DNA from: Alphaproteobacteria bacterium
GTDB lineage: Bacteria > Pseudomonadota > Alphaproteobacteria > UBA9219
DNA length: 64,000 nt
Assembly (NCBI GenBank): GCA_013286365.1
Contig: JABDFY010000001.1
Coordinates: 1-64,000, forward strand
Direction of reading: 5' to 3'
Part shown: piece after piece, positions 54,435 through 63,253 of the stretch
How positions within the stretch are numbered: position 1 is the first letter of the stretch
How the letters are laid out: each line of letters begins with the position of its first letter
Notes under the pieces: generated by a model
Told to the model about the DNA's origin: nothing
What the model saw: the letters and a program-made list of their open reading frames with translations, nothing else
Databases searched by the model: none
Translations under genes and position numbers: made by a program

Positions 54435-56249
54435 ATGACAATACGTCGCTTACCCTTAACCCTTGTCAATCGCATTGCTGCCGGCGAGGTTGTCGAACGT
54501 CCGGCTGCTGTCGTTAAGGAACTTGTCGAAAATGCCATCGACGCTGGTGCTACGCATATCATAATAAATTTGAGGGAAGGCGGGCAATCGGTCATTTGCG
54601 TCACCGACAACGGATGCGGCATGACGCAAGAAGAATTACCTTTAGCTATTGAGCGTCACGCGACGTCTAAACTACCGGACGAAGATTTATGGAATATCCA
54701 AACCCTTGGCTTTCGTGGCGAGGCCTTACCTTCTATCGGCGCCGTTTCGCGTCTTACCATCACTTCGCGTACACAAAACGACGACCAAGCTTGGCAAATA
54801 CATGTTGAAGGTGGCGAAGTCTCTGATCCACGGCCGGCGTCTCTGGCGCAGGGCACCCGCATTGAAGTGCGGGATTTATTTTTTGCCACACCGGCGCGGC
54901 TCAAATTTCTAAAATCAGCACGTACGGAGAATGATTATGCTCGTGAAGTGATTGAGCGTCTCGCTATGGCGCACCCTCACGTGGATTTTACCTTACAAGA
55001 AGACGATAAACGCCCTGTCCGTTTTGCGGCACACCCAGAAGGGATGCTGGCGTCAGATAGTATACTGCGCGAGCGCTTGAGGGCGATACTGGGGCCTGAA
55101 TTCATGGAAAATGCAGCGCCCATATCGGCCTCGCGTGAGGCTATGAGTGCAACTGGTTTTGCCGGCTTTCCGACGCTTCATCGCCCCACAGCGCGCGAAC
55201 AATATCTTTTTGTAAACAATCGTCCGGTACGTGACAAAATTATACTCTCGGCCGTTAGGGGCGCCTATGGTGATGTGTTGCCATCGGGGCGATACCCGAT
55301 GTTGGTTTTATTCATTACGGTACCGCCACGCGAGGTGGATATAAATGTTCATCCATCAAAGGCGGAGGTGCGTTTTCGTGATGGGAATTTGGTGCGCGGT
55401 TTAATTGTTACGGCAATTCGAAAGGCGCTAGAAGAGGTAGCTCAGTTTACAGCCAGCACGCTGGCGCCGCGGGCCTTGACGATGCTGCAACCTGAAAATA
55501 GATCTACGACTTTTCGTCATGTTTTCGATCCTAGCGCAAATCGGACATCTTTTGGTGGCTATCCATCTTTCACCACGGCCGGCAGCACAGCATTAGCGTC
55601 ATCTATGTTGGCAGACGTTCCGCTTTCAGTTCGCACATCTGCCTTAGTGGCGGAGATGCCGAGCCCTGCGGGCCGGCTGGGCGCTGCAGTCGCCCAAGTT
55701 CACGGAACCTTCATAATCGCACAAACCGAAGAAAGCGTTATCATCGTTGACCAACATGCCGCACATGAACGCATCATGTATGAAAAAATGAAGCAGGGGC
55801 TGACTGCAAAAGATATTAAGCGGCAAATATTGTTAATACCTGAAGTTGTCGAGCTTGATACGCCCGATGCAGAGCGACTTATTGCGCGAGCTGACCAGTT
55901 GGCTGAACTTGGTGTCGTAGTCGAGGCTTTTGGGCAAGGCGCCATATTGGTACGAGAAATACCGGCGTTGCTTGGATCTACCGATATCAAAGCTTTATTA
56001 AAGGATCTTGCAGAAGAGTTTGGCGAATATGAGGAAGCTCATAGTTTGCGCGACCGACTTGAGGCTATATGCTCGACGATGGCTTGTCACGGTTCGGTAA
56101 GAGCGGGTCGGCGGCTAAACGCTGACGAAATGAATGCACTACTACGCCAAATGGAGCACACAGCAAACAGTGGCCAGTGCAACCATGGCCGGCCAACTTA
56201 TGTTGAACTTAAAAAGACGGATCTAGAAAAACTGTTTGACAGGCGTTAG
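54435..56249 (+). CDS. mutL: DNA mismatch repair protein MutL
   Basis: A 604-residue GHKL ATPase coordinating mismatch repair. The N-terminal motifs are RIAAGEVVERPAAVVKELVE, DNGCGM, RHATSK and GFRGEALPSI. A Ser/Thr-rich linker (about 340-410) leads to the dimerisation domain with VDQHAAHERIMYE, the DQHA(X)2E(X)4E endonuclease motif, and ACHGSVRAG plus CNHGRP. It should therefore nick DNA itself, as expected where MutH is absent. Its stop shares a TTAG tetranucleotide with convergent rsmD. Confidence 0.96.
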   Translation: MTIRRLPLTLVNRIAAGEVVERPAAVVKELVENAIDAGATHIIINLREGGQSVICVTDNGCGMTQEELPLAIERHATSKLPDEDLWNIQTLGFRGEALPSIGAVSRLTITSRTQNDDQAWQIHVEGGEVSDPRPASLAQGTRIEVRDLFFATPARLKFLKSARTENDYAREVIERLAMAHPHVDFTLQEDDKRPVRFAAHPEGMLASDSILRERLRAILGPEFMENAAPISASREAMSATGFAGFPTLHRPTAREQYLFVNNRPVRDKIILSAVRGAYGDVLPSGRYPMLVLFITVPPREVDINVHPSKAEVRFRDGNLVRGLIVTAIRKALEEVAQFTASTLAPRALTMLQPENRSTTFRHVFDPSANRTSFGGYPSFTTAGSTALASSMLADVPLSVRTSALVAEMPSPAGRLGAAVAQVHGTFIIAQTEESVIIVDQHAAHERIMYEKMKQGLTAKDIKRQILLIPEVVELDTPDAERLIARADQLAELGVVVEAFGQGAILVREIPALLGSTDIKALLKDLAEEFGEYEEAHSLRDRLEAICSTMACHGSVRAGRRLNADEMNALLRQMEHTANSGQCNHGRPTYVELKKTDLEKLFDRR

Positions 56250-56806
56250 TGCGTGACAAAGTGAACGGCAGTATCACCGTAAGTGCGCGAAAACAAAAAA
56301 ACAAATCCATCGATTAAATCGAGCACTTCCTTTTTGCTTGTTTCGATGACAATGAGTGCATTGGGGGCAATCCAGGCGCTCTTGGTAAGGGACGTCAGCG
56401 CTTGCGGTACAAGATTTTTACGGTAAGGCGGATCGAGAAAAATAAGTTGGCACGCTGTCTTGGCGCGTGGTGGCCGCAGCACATCGGTAGAGATTATCCG
56501 GCAGATTTTATTGAGCCCGAGATTAACGATATTATCTTCAGCTTGCAGCAAGGCTTGATGGTCTTTATCGAACAATGTTGCCTCGAGGGCGCCGCGCGAT
56601 AGGGCTTCAAAAGCCAAGGCCCCTGACCCACAAAAAGCATCTAAAACATGAGCATTATCAAATGGATGGGCAATATTTTTCCCCCAGTCATGATGAGCCA
56701 GGATGTTAAAAACAGCGGCGCGAACGCGATCACTTGTAGGTCGTGTCATGGTCCCTGCGGGTGCCTTGATAATCCGTCCCGACAAATGACCCCCGGTAAT
56801 TCGCAT
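56246..56806 (-). CDS. rsmD: 16S rRNA guanine-966 N2-methyltransferase
   Basis: A 186-residue SAM-dependent rRNA methyltransferase acting on the small subunit. It starts MRITGGHLSGRIIKAPAG, with TRPTSDRVRAAVFNIL, SAM motif VLDAFCGSGALAFEAL and catalytic LIFLDPPYRKN, all standard for RsmD. It follows rluB after 2 bp on the same strand, an rRNA-modification pair common in alphaproteobacteria. Confidence 0.95.
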   Translation of the reverse strand: MRITGGHLSGRIIKAPAGTMTRPTSDRVRAAVFNILAHHDWGKNIAHPFDNAHVLDAFCGSGALAFEALSRGALEATLFDKDHQALLQAEDNIVNLGLNKICRIISTDVLRPPRAKTACQLIFLDPPYRKNLVPQALTSLTKSAWIAPNALIVIETSKKEVLDLIDGFVFLFSRTYGDTAVHFVTH

Positions 56807-56808
56807 GA

Positions 56809-57588
56809 TTAGTCTTTCAAAGTCTCGAAGAACTTACCAAGCTGTTCGCGCAAAATACGGCGCGGTACTTCCTCCACGGCGCCGCGGGGCAATTTACCGA
56901 GCTGAAAAGAGCCAAAAGCTACGCGGATTAGGCGGGTAACTTGTAATTCCATATGCTCCATAATTTTGCGAATTTCGCGGTTTTTTCCTTCACGTAAAGT
57001 CACCGCCAGCCAGCGATTACTGCCGTGCTCTTTTTCATTTTCTAACTCGATCTTGATCGGCTCATAATGGATTCCGGAGATGGTAATGCCTTTGGCCAAT
57101 GACGCAAGCTTACGCTGATTGATGGTGCCGTGCACGCGCACGCGGTAGTGTCTTAGCCAAGCATGCACGGGCAATTCCAAATGTCGCGCCAACTCTCCAT
57201 CATTCGTCAGCAGTAAAAGACCTTCGGTGTTAAAATCAAGGCGACCGATACTGACGACGCGCGGCAACTCTGGTGGAAGTTTTTCGAATACCGTCGGTCG
57301 TCCTTGTGGATCTCGTGCCGTTGTCAATACACCCGCCGGTTTATGATAGCGCCAGACGCGAGGGGCTTCCGGTGCTGCGATCGGTTTTCCATCGACCATG
57401 ATCTTGCTTTGTGCAGTCACATTCAGGGCAGGTGAGGTTAGGGTCTTACCATCAACCATAACGCGGCCTGTCCCAATAAGGCGTTCGGCCTCACGGCGCG
57501 AACATACGCCGGCGCGCGCTAGACGCTTTGCAATACGCTCGCCTTCAAATTTTTTAGTGCTCTCGATTTTCTTTTGCTTATCGGTCAT
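56809..57588 (-). CDS. rluB: 23S rRNA pseudouridine synthase (RluB/RsuA family)
   Basis: A 259-residue pseudouridine synthase. The N-terminal S4 domain (about 18-70: RIAKRLARAGVCSRREAERL) binds RNA. The catalytic domain has GRLDFNTEGLLLLTNDGEL with the catalytic Asp, then the NREIRKIMEHMELQVTRLIRV motif. The family also includes RluE/RluF/RsuA; RluB is the usual assignment beside rsmD. It has no long basic tail as in some RluB proteins. It is divergent from tadA with 21 bp between starts. Confidence 0.9.
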   Translation of the reverse strand: MTDKQKKIESTKKFEGERIAKRLARAGVCSRREAERLIGTGRVMVDGKTLTSPALNVTAQSKIMVDGKPIAAPEAPRVWRYHKPAGVLTTARDPQGRPTVFEKLPPELPRVVSIGRLDFNTEGLLLLTNDGELARHLELPVHAWLRHYRVRVHGTINQRKLASLAKGITISGIHYEPIKIELENEKEHGSNRWLAVTLREGKNREIRKIMEHMELQVTRLIRVAFGSFQLGKLPRGAVEEVPRRILREQLGKFFETLKD

Positions 57589-57609
57589 AACATCAATCTA
57601 GGAGAATGT

Positions 57610-58077
57610 ATGAGCATGGTCGAGATTCTTAATACGCACGATTTCATGGAACTAGCGTTACAGGAAGCCGAAGCTGCGGGCAAACGAGGAGAGGTACCGA
57701 TTGGCGCTGTCCTGACTTCAAGCGTTGGCAAGATCCTGGCACGTTCTGGCAATCGGGTAGAGGAATATGCCGATCCAACGGCGCATGCCGAAATGCTCGT
57801 TCTACGAGAGGTCGCGCGGCAACGAAATGAACCACGTCTGCCTGATTGTGATCTGTATGTGACGCTCGAGCCTTGTGCTATGTGCGCCGGCGCTATTAGT
57901 CTGGCCCGTCTGCGTCGAGTATATTTTGCCGCTTATGATCCTAAGGGCGGCGCCGTCGAGCATGGTGCGCGTTATTTTGGCCAGCCGACTTGCCATCATA
58001 AACCGGAAGTGATTTCTGGCATCGAAGAGCAGCGGGCAGGATATTTACTAAAGAATTTTTTTAACGAAAAACGTTAA
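57610..58077 (+). CDS. tadA: tRNA-specific adenosine deaminase
   Basis: A 155-residue zinc deaminase converting A34 to inosine in tRNA-Arg(ACG). The zinc site is HAE in PTAHAEMLVLRE (catalytic Glu) and PCAMC in LEPCAMCAGAIS. AAYDPKGGAVEHG is characteristic of TadA. AGGAG at 57600-57604 selects the ATG at 57610; a start at 57574 would overlap rluB. The stop shares a TTAA tetranucleotide with convergent purD. Confidence 0.95.
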   Translation: MSMVEILNTHDFMELALQEAEAAGKRGEVPIGAVLTSSVGKILARSGNRVEEYADPTAHAEMLVLREVARQRNEPRLPDCDLYVTLEPCAMCAGAISLARLRRVYFAAYDPKGGAVEHGARYFGQPTCHHKPEVISGIEEQRAGYLLKNFFNEKR

Positions 58078-59375
58078 CCGGAAATCTTTCGCGATAATTC
58101 TTGTCCGCCAACGGCGCGCCAGCCGATATCGCGGCGACAAAATCCTTCTTTCCACTGAATTTTATCGACAGCCTGATAAGCCGTTTTTTGTGCGTCGGCA
58201 ATAGTTGTACCCCAGCCGGTAACGGCGAGTACGCGTCCGCCAGAAGCGATGATCTCGCCGGTATCATTGCGTGAAGTACCGGCATGAAATACGATCGCAT
58301 CTCGCGATCTTTGGGCCTCATTGAGGCCAAGAATTTTGGTATTTTTCTTATAATTACCGGGGTAGCCTTCGGCCGCCATAATCACGCAAAGCGCTGCGCT
58401 GTCGTACCATTTAAGGGTGATGCCATCGAGTACGGCCCGCGTGGCAGCGTAAAGAACGGCAAGTAAATCAGACTTTAATCGTGGTAGGATTGCTTCCGTT
58501 TCAGGGTCACCAAAGCGAACATTGTATTCCAATAATTTGGGACCTGCCGCTGTGATCATTAATCCGGCAAATAAAACGCCAGTGAAGGGTTTGCCCATTT
58601 TTTTCATGACTTCGACAGTAGGCGTAATAATTTCGCGCATGACACGCTCTTGCATTGCAGCATCGAAAATGGGTGCCGGCGAATAGGCGCCCATGCCACC
58701 CGTATTAGGACCTTTGTCGCCATCGTACGCCGCCTTGTGATCTTGTGCCGCTGCAAATGGCAACGCCGTATCCCCATCGCAGAGAGCAAAAAAGCTTACC
58801 TCTTCACCTTCAAGAAATTCTTCGATGACAATAACGGTACCTGCGGGACCAAATATTTTCTTGACCAAAGCATCGTCAATGGCAGAAAAAGCCACTTCAT
58901 TCGTATGGGCTATCGTTACGCCTTTTCCGGCAGCAAGTCCGTCGGCCTTAACGACCAAGGGCGTGCCTTGTGTGCGGACATAGTTTTTAGCCTCTTCAGC
59001 ACTGGTGAAACGTTGGTAGTTTGCCGTCGGCACTTTTGCTTGCGTGCAAACGTCTTTCATAAAGGCCTTGGAGCCTTCAAGTTCGGCTGCTGCTTTGCTG
59101 GGGCCAAAGCAGTCGATGCCGGCGTTACGTAGAGCATCAGCAAGGCCCAGCGTTAATGGCAACTCGGGGCCTATCACCACATATTCGATTCGTTTTTCTT
59201 GGCAAATGGCAACGATAGCGTCAATGTTATCGACACCAATTGACAGACACTCGGCGATGGCGGCTATGCCAGCATTGCCGGGGGTGCAGTATAATTTGCC
59301 ACACAAAGGCGAGCGGCTGAGGCTCCAACATAAGGCATGTTCACGGCCACCGGAACCTACGACCAACGTATTCAT
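58074..59375 (-). CDS. purD: Phosphoribosylamine-glycine ligase
   Basis: A 433-residue GAR synthetase, the second step of purine synthesis. MNTLVVGSGGREHALCWSL is the N-terminal signature. The ATP-grasp domain has VVKADGLAAGKGV, LEGEEVSFFALCDG and NTGGMGAYSPAP, and NVRFGDPETEAILPRL gives metal-binding residues. The C-terminal domain (VFHAGTSRNDTGEIIASGGRV) is complete. It is divergent from xseA with 44 bp between starts. Confidence 0.97.
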   Translation of the reverse strand: MNTLVVGSGGREHALCWSLSRSPLCGKLYCTPGNAGIAAIAECLSIGVDNIDAIVAICQEKRIEYVVIGPELPLTLGLADALRNAGIDCFGPSKAAAELEGSKAFMKDVCTQAKVPTANYQRFTSAEEAKNYVRTQGTPLVVKADGLAAGKGVTIAHTNEVAFSAIDDALVKKIFGPAGTVIVIEEFLEGEEVSFFALCDGDTALPFAAAQDHKAAYDGDKGPNTGGMGAYSPAPIFDAAMQERVMREIITPTVEVMKKMGKPFTGVLFAGLMITAAGPKLLEYNVRFGDPETEAILPRLKSDLLAVLYAATRAVLDGITLKWYDSAALCVIMAAEGYPGNYKKNTKILGLNEAQRSRDAIVFHAGTSRNDTGEIIASGGRVLAVTGWGTTIADAQKTAYQAVDKIQWKEGFCRRDIGWRAVGGQELSRKISG

Positions 59376-59419
59376 GGCTCATCCTCGCTTTTTCCGCCTT
59401 TCGACGCTATGTTTTGACC

Positions 59420-60811
59420 ATGGTTAAACAATCAGCGCAACCCCCGGCGTTACCCGGCCTCCTTGATACGCCGAGGCCAGGGAGTAATTTGCCTGAATAT
59501 ACTGTCAGCGATCTGTCACGGCAACTCAAGCATACTATCGAGGAAACCTTTGGGGCCGTGCGCGTGCGTGGCGAAATTAGCGAATGCAAGCTGCACTCAA
59601 GTGGCCACTGCTACATAACGTTGAAAGATGAAAATGCAGTTCTCGCGGCTGTTTGTTGGAAGGGTAATGTTGGCAAGCTAGGGCTTAAGCCCGAGATTGG
59701 CATGGAAGTAATTTGTACCGGTCGTCTGACGACTTATGCCGGTCAGTCTAAATACCAGCTCGTCATTGAGGCCATGGCTTTGGCTGGTATGGGGGCGTTG
59801 CTCAAAATGCTGGAGGAACGCAAAAAGAAGCTTGCTGCAGAGGGTTTATTTGACCCCTCGCGTAAGCAGCTTTTACCTTACTTGCCGAATGTTATCGGGG
59901 TTGTGACCTCGCCAACCGGCGCTGTTATCCGTGATATTCTCCACCGTCTCGCCGACCGTTTTCCACGACATGTCTTGGTTTGGTCTGTCGCTGTGCAAGG
60001 AGATGCGGCGGCGCGACAAATTGCAGATGCCATCAAAGGTTTTAATGATCTCAAAGAAAATGGGCCTATCCCACGCCCAGACATTCTTATCGTGGCGCGC
60101 GGCGGCGGATCGGTCGAAGATTTGATGCCGTTTAACGAAGAGATCGTTGTGCGTGCCGTCGCGGCAAGTAACATTCCTGTCATAGCCGCCGTTGGGCATG
60201 AAACGGATACCACATTGATCGACTTTGCCGCCGATGTTCGTGCGCCCACGCCGACAGCTGCGGCCGAGATGGCCGTTCCGGTTCGCGACAATTTGTTGGC
60301 GCAAGTTATGGATGACGGTTTGCGGCTGTTTCAAGCCATTCGCCGTGCTATGAGCGATCGTCGTGAACGATTGGATTTAATCGAACGCGCTCTTGGTGAT
60401 CCAGCACGTGTCCTAGAGCCCCTGGTGCAACGCTTGGATGAAAGGGCTGAACGCCTCATCTTGGCGTGGCAGGGATATTTTGAACGGCGCACCGGCCGTT
60501 TGGCCGAGGCTGTTGGAAAAATTCGTCATCCGCGCGATGTTCTGCAACTGGCAGCTCAGCGCTATACGCATGTGGAACATAAAATCGAGGCCCTATGGCG
60601 CGAGCTCTTTTTGCGCAAGCAAAATCGTCTGGAAATTCTAGGTTCTGTTCTCGGCAATCTTTCGCCACGCGCAGTCCTTGGTCGCGGCTACGTTTTGGTA
60701 CAAGACCTGTCGGGTCGCGTGATTATAAGTCGTGGTCAGTTGAAGCGTGATGACAAGGTGAATATTGAGTTTCAAGATGGGCAGCGGAACGCCGTTATTA
60801 TTGACGAATAA
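59420..60811 (+). CDS. xseA: Exodeoxyribonuclease VII large subunit
   Basis: A 463-residue large subunit of a single-strand-specific exonuclease. The N-terminal OB-fold (about 20-115; VRGEISECKLHSSGHCYITL) binds ssDNA. The catalytic domain has RGGGSVEDLMPFNEE, AVGHETDTTLIDFAADVRAPTPTAAAE, then a long coiled coil (about 300-410) and SPRAVLGRGYVLV at the C-terminus. A TTG two codons earlier is less likely than the ATG. xseB is not in the window. The last 14 bp overlap lpxK. Confidence 0.96.
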   Translation: MVKQSAQPPALPGLLDTPRPGSNLPEYTVSDLSRQLKHTIEETFGAVRVRGEISECKLHSSGHCYITLKDENAVLAAVCWKGNVGKLGLKPEIGMEVICTGRLTTYAGQSKYQLVIEAMALAGMGALLKMLEERKKKLAAEGLFDPSRKQLLPYLPNVIGVVTSPTGAVIRDILHRLADRFPRHVLVWSVAVQGDAAARQIADAIKGFNDLKENGPIPRPDILIVARGGGSVEDLMPFNEEIVVRAVAASNIPVIAAVGHETDTTLIDFAADVRAPTPTAAAEMAVPVRDNLLAQVMDDGLRLFQAIRRAMSDRRERLDLIERALGDPARVLEPLVQRLDERAERLILAWQGYFERRTGRLAEAVGKIRHPRDVLQLAAQRYTHVEHKIEALWRELFLRKQNRLEILGSVLGNLSPRAVLGRGYVLVQDLSGRVIISRGQLKRDDKVNIEFQDGQRNAVIIDE

Positions 60812-61772
60812 TGGTTGTGTTCTGAACCAATTGCGTTATGGCCACAGGATCGTTGAATATCAAGTTGATAGGAAAAGAGAGAATCTGGGACTGAAAGTCC
60901 CCGGGTAACCGGGCCCAGTCTTTTTCCGTTGTTAGCAGTTTAGCGCCTTCTGTCGTCGCCAGCGTTTGGAGTTTTTGCAGTTCGGACGTGCTAAAAAAGT
61001 GGTGGTCTGAAAAATCCTTCGTGCCAACCAGCTCTATGCCTGAGCGACGACAAGTCTCGTAAAATTTTTCAGGCCTTCCTATGCCACAGAAGGCAAAGAA
61101 TTTCTGCTGACGGGGAAAATCAGGAGGCAAATCTGGTTCAATTTCTGCCCGAAACAGCGGGCAGCGAAATCTCGGGATCAATTTTTGTCGGTCTTCACTA
61201 CCGATGAAAATAACCCCTGTAATGCGCGGCATAGCCTTTTCGAGGGTCTCGCGCAAAGGACCGGCTGGGATGAGGCAGCCATTGCCGATCCCAACGCTAC
61301 CGTCAATCACAAGAAAAGATAGTTTTGGTTTAATTGATGGATTTTGCAGCCCATCATCCATGATGACATGCGAGCCATGCGCTTGTGCGACGCTGACGGC
61401 TGCAGCACGATTACGCCCAATCCAAGTCGGTGCTATCCGTGCTAGCAGCAAGGCTTCATCACCGACGTCTAAGGCACTGTGAAGGGATAAGTCAACGCGC
61501 AGCGGTCCGCGTTCTTTACCGCCGTAGCCGCGTGTGACAAAAACTGGATTTTGTCCGTGTTGTTGCAGAATTTGCGCAATGACAAGGGCTGCTGGCGTTT
61601 TACCGGCGCCACCGGCGACGATGTTGCCAACGCATATAATGGGCACGAGCGCGTTATAGGGACGGATTACGAGCTGCTTTATATTACTGACGGCGCGATA
61701 AATGAGCCCTAAGGGCCAGAGAAAGATGGCCTCCAAGCCAAGCGGTTTGTACCAGAATGAAGGCGCTCTCAT
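60798..61772 (-). CDS. lpxK: Tetraacyldisaccharide 4'-kinase
   Basis: A 324-residue inner-membrane P-loop kinase adding the 4'-phosphate to lipid A. The P-loop is VGNIVAGGAGKTPAAL (Lys58, Thr59). FVTRGYGG, DVGDEALLLAR and the HVIMDDGLQNPSIK stretch with the catalytic Asp are LpxK hallmarks. The N-terminal segment (LGLEAIFLWPLGLIYRAV) is the membrane helix. The ATG at 61772 is chosen because it overlaps the waaA stop (ATGA); an upstream start at 61802 is possible but lies inside waaA. Confidence 0.95.
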   Translation of the reverse strand: MRAPSFWYKPLGLEAIFLWPLGLIYRAVSNIKQLVIRPYNALVPIICVGNIVAGGAGKTPAALVIAQILQQHGQNPVFVTRGYGGKERGPLRVDLSLHSALDVGDEALLLARIAPTWIGRNRAAAVSVAQAHGSHVIMDDGLQNPSIKPKLSFLVIDGSVGIGNGCLIPAGPLRETLEKAMPRITGVIFIGSEDRQKLIPRFRCPLFRAEIEPDLPPDFPRQQKFFAFCGIGRPEKFYETCRRSGIELVGTKDFSDHHFFSTSELQKLQTLATTEGAKLLTTEKDWARLPGDFQSQILSFPINLIFNDPVAITQLVQNTTIIRQ

Positions 61773-63046
61773 GCAGCTTTCCTTGAAGAAATAGCCAACC
61801 ATGGATCAAGTGCCAGCAGCACCCGATCAAGCACGTGTCGTTTTTGTTCAGCAAGTATTTGTGCCATCTGAGCGTATTTCATTTTTTCGTCTTGCGCACG
61901 CAATAAACGATCAATTGTAAAACTCAATTCATTCCCACTCTGTAACTGGATTGCGGCTTGATTGTGCAAAAACTCACTAGCGATTTCGGAAAAGCTCCGC
62001 ATTTGAGGGCCAAAGATAATCGCACATCCTAGCTGCGCTGCCTCAACCGGATTATGGCCATTCCATGTGAAGGATCCGCCGATACAAACAATTGTGGCCA
62101 AGCGATAGAACAGTCCCAGCTCACCCATTGTATCGGCAAGATAGATTTCAGTTTGTGGTTTTAGAATTTCTTGCTTCGAGCGCTGAGCAAACGAATAGCC
62201 CAAGTTTCCGATTTTATCTGCTATTTCTTCGCCGCGTTGGGCGTGGCGCGGGATGATAATAGTTAGCAATTCTGGCCATTTCTCTTTCAATTTCTGATGC
62301 GCCGTGAGGGCGATTTCTTCTTCTCCATGGTGGCTGGATGCCAAGAGCCAAACCGGACGCGCACCCAAGGCTTGTTTGAGACGGGTTAATTCTGTTTCAT
62401 CAAACGGCAATGGTTTGGCGGCGTACTTCAAATTCCCGAGACAACTGATGTTGCGCGCGCCTAAGGCCGCATAGCGTATCCGGTCATTTTCCGTTTGCGT
62501 GAGACATAGGACAAATATTCCCAGCATTTGCCTGATCCAGCTTTTGGCTATGAACCAGCGACGGAATGATTTCACAGACATGCGAGCATTCAAGAGCGCT
62601 ACGGGAATGGAGCGTTCGCGTAACCCCACTATCATGTTGGGCCAAAGTTCAGATTCAATCCACATTACGAAGTCCGGGTGCCAGTAGTTGAGAAAGCGGG
62701 CCACATATGCCGCACGATCAACTGGCATATATTGGTGGATAACTTGCGTGGGAAGACGTTGAGCCAGCATCCGTGCAGAAGTTACAGTTCCTGACGTCAC
62801 CAAAAGATTAATAGCGGGATATTCCTGGATGATTTTTTCAATGAGGCTTAAAATAGACGCGGCCTCTCCGACGCTCGCGGCATGGCACCAAATCAGTCTA
62901 CCCTGAGGGCGCGGTCGCGAGGCGATGCCTAGTCTTTCGCCAAAGCGTGCCGGATCCTCACGGCCATGGGCTTGGCGACGCAGCAAATAGAGCCTGATCA
63001 CGGGGGCGCCGAGATCGGTCAAAAGGCGGTAGGTAAAGGACCACAT
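61769..63046 (-). CDS. waaA: 3-deoxy-D-manno-octulosonic acid transferase
   Basis: A 425-residue GT-B Kdo transferase that attaches Kdo to lipid IVA. An N-terminal hydrophobic segment anchors it; ARFGERLG and WCHAASVGEAASI provide the catalytic Glu region. DFVMWIESELWPNMI, PVALLNARMSVKSFRRW, CIGGSFTWNGHNPVEAAQLG and GPQMRSFSEIA are family signatures. It is coupled to lpxK by a 4-bp overlap. Confidence 0.96.
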   Translation of the reverse strand: MWSFTYRLLTDLGAPVIRLYLLRRQAHGREDPARFGERLGIASRPRPQGRLIWCHAASVGEAASILSLIEKIIQEYPAINLLVTSGTVTSARMLAQRLPTQVIHQYMPVDRAAYVARFLNYWHPDFVMWIESELWPNMIVGLRERSIPVALLNARMSVKSFRRWFIAKSWIRQMLGIFVLCLTQTENDRIRYAALGARNISCLGNLKYAAKPLPFDETELTRLKQALGARPVWLLASSHHGEEEIALTAHQKLKEKWPELLTIIIPRHAQRGEEIADKIGNLGYSFAQRSKQEILKPQTEIYLADTMGELGLFYRLATIVCIGGSFTWNGHNPVEAAQLGCAIIFGPQMRSFSEIASEFLHNQAAIQLQSGNELSFTIDRLLRAQDEKMKYAQMAQILAEQKRHVLDRVLLALDPWLAISSRKAA

Positions 63047-63253
63047 GACCCCAATATAGCGGGAACTATAGAGTTTCGCAGGAATAATCCTAACGGGAAA
63101 TCATCGTTATTTAACAGTATTTTCACGTCAATGAGTGTTGGGCGTTCCCCTCGGATATCAAAGCGATACTACCGGTGTGATGGCTTAGAGTGGCGGCGAA
63201 TAACAGAATTTTGAAGGCTCAAAAACCAAAGAACTTTACGCCGTCTTAAGGCA

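Noticed and set aside
59873-60334. Long antisense frames within xseA
   Set aside because: They lie wholly opposite a well-supported gene and show no family motif or start signal.
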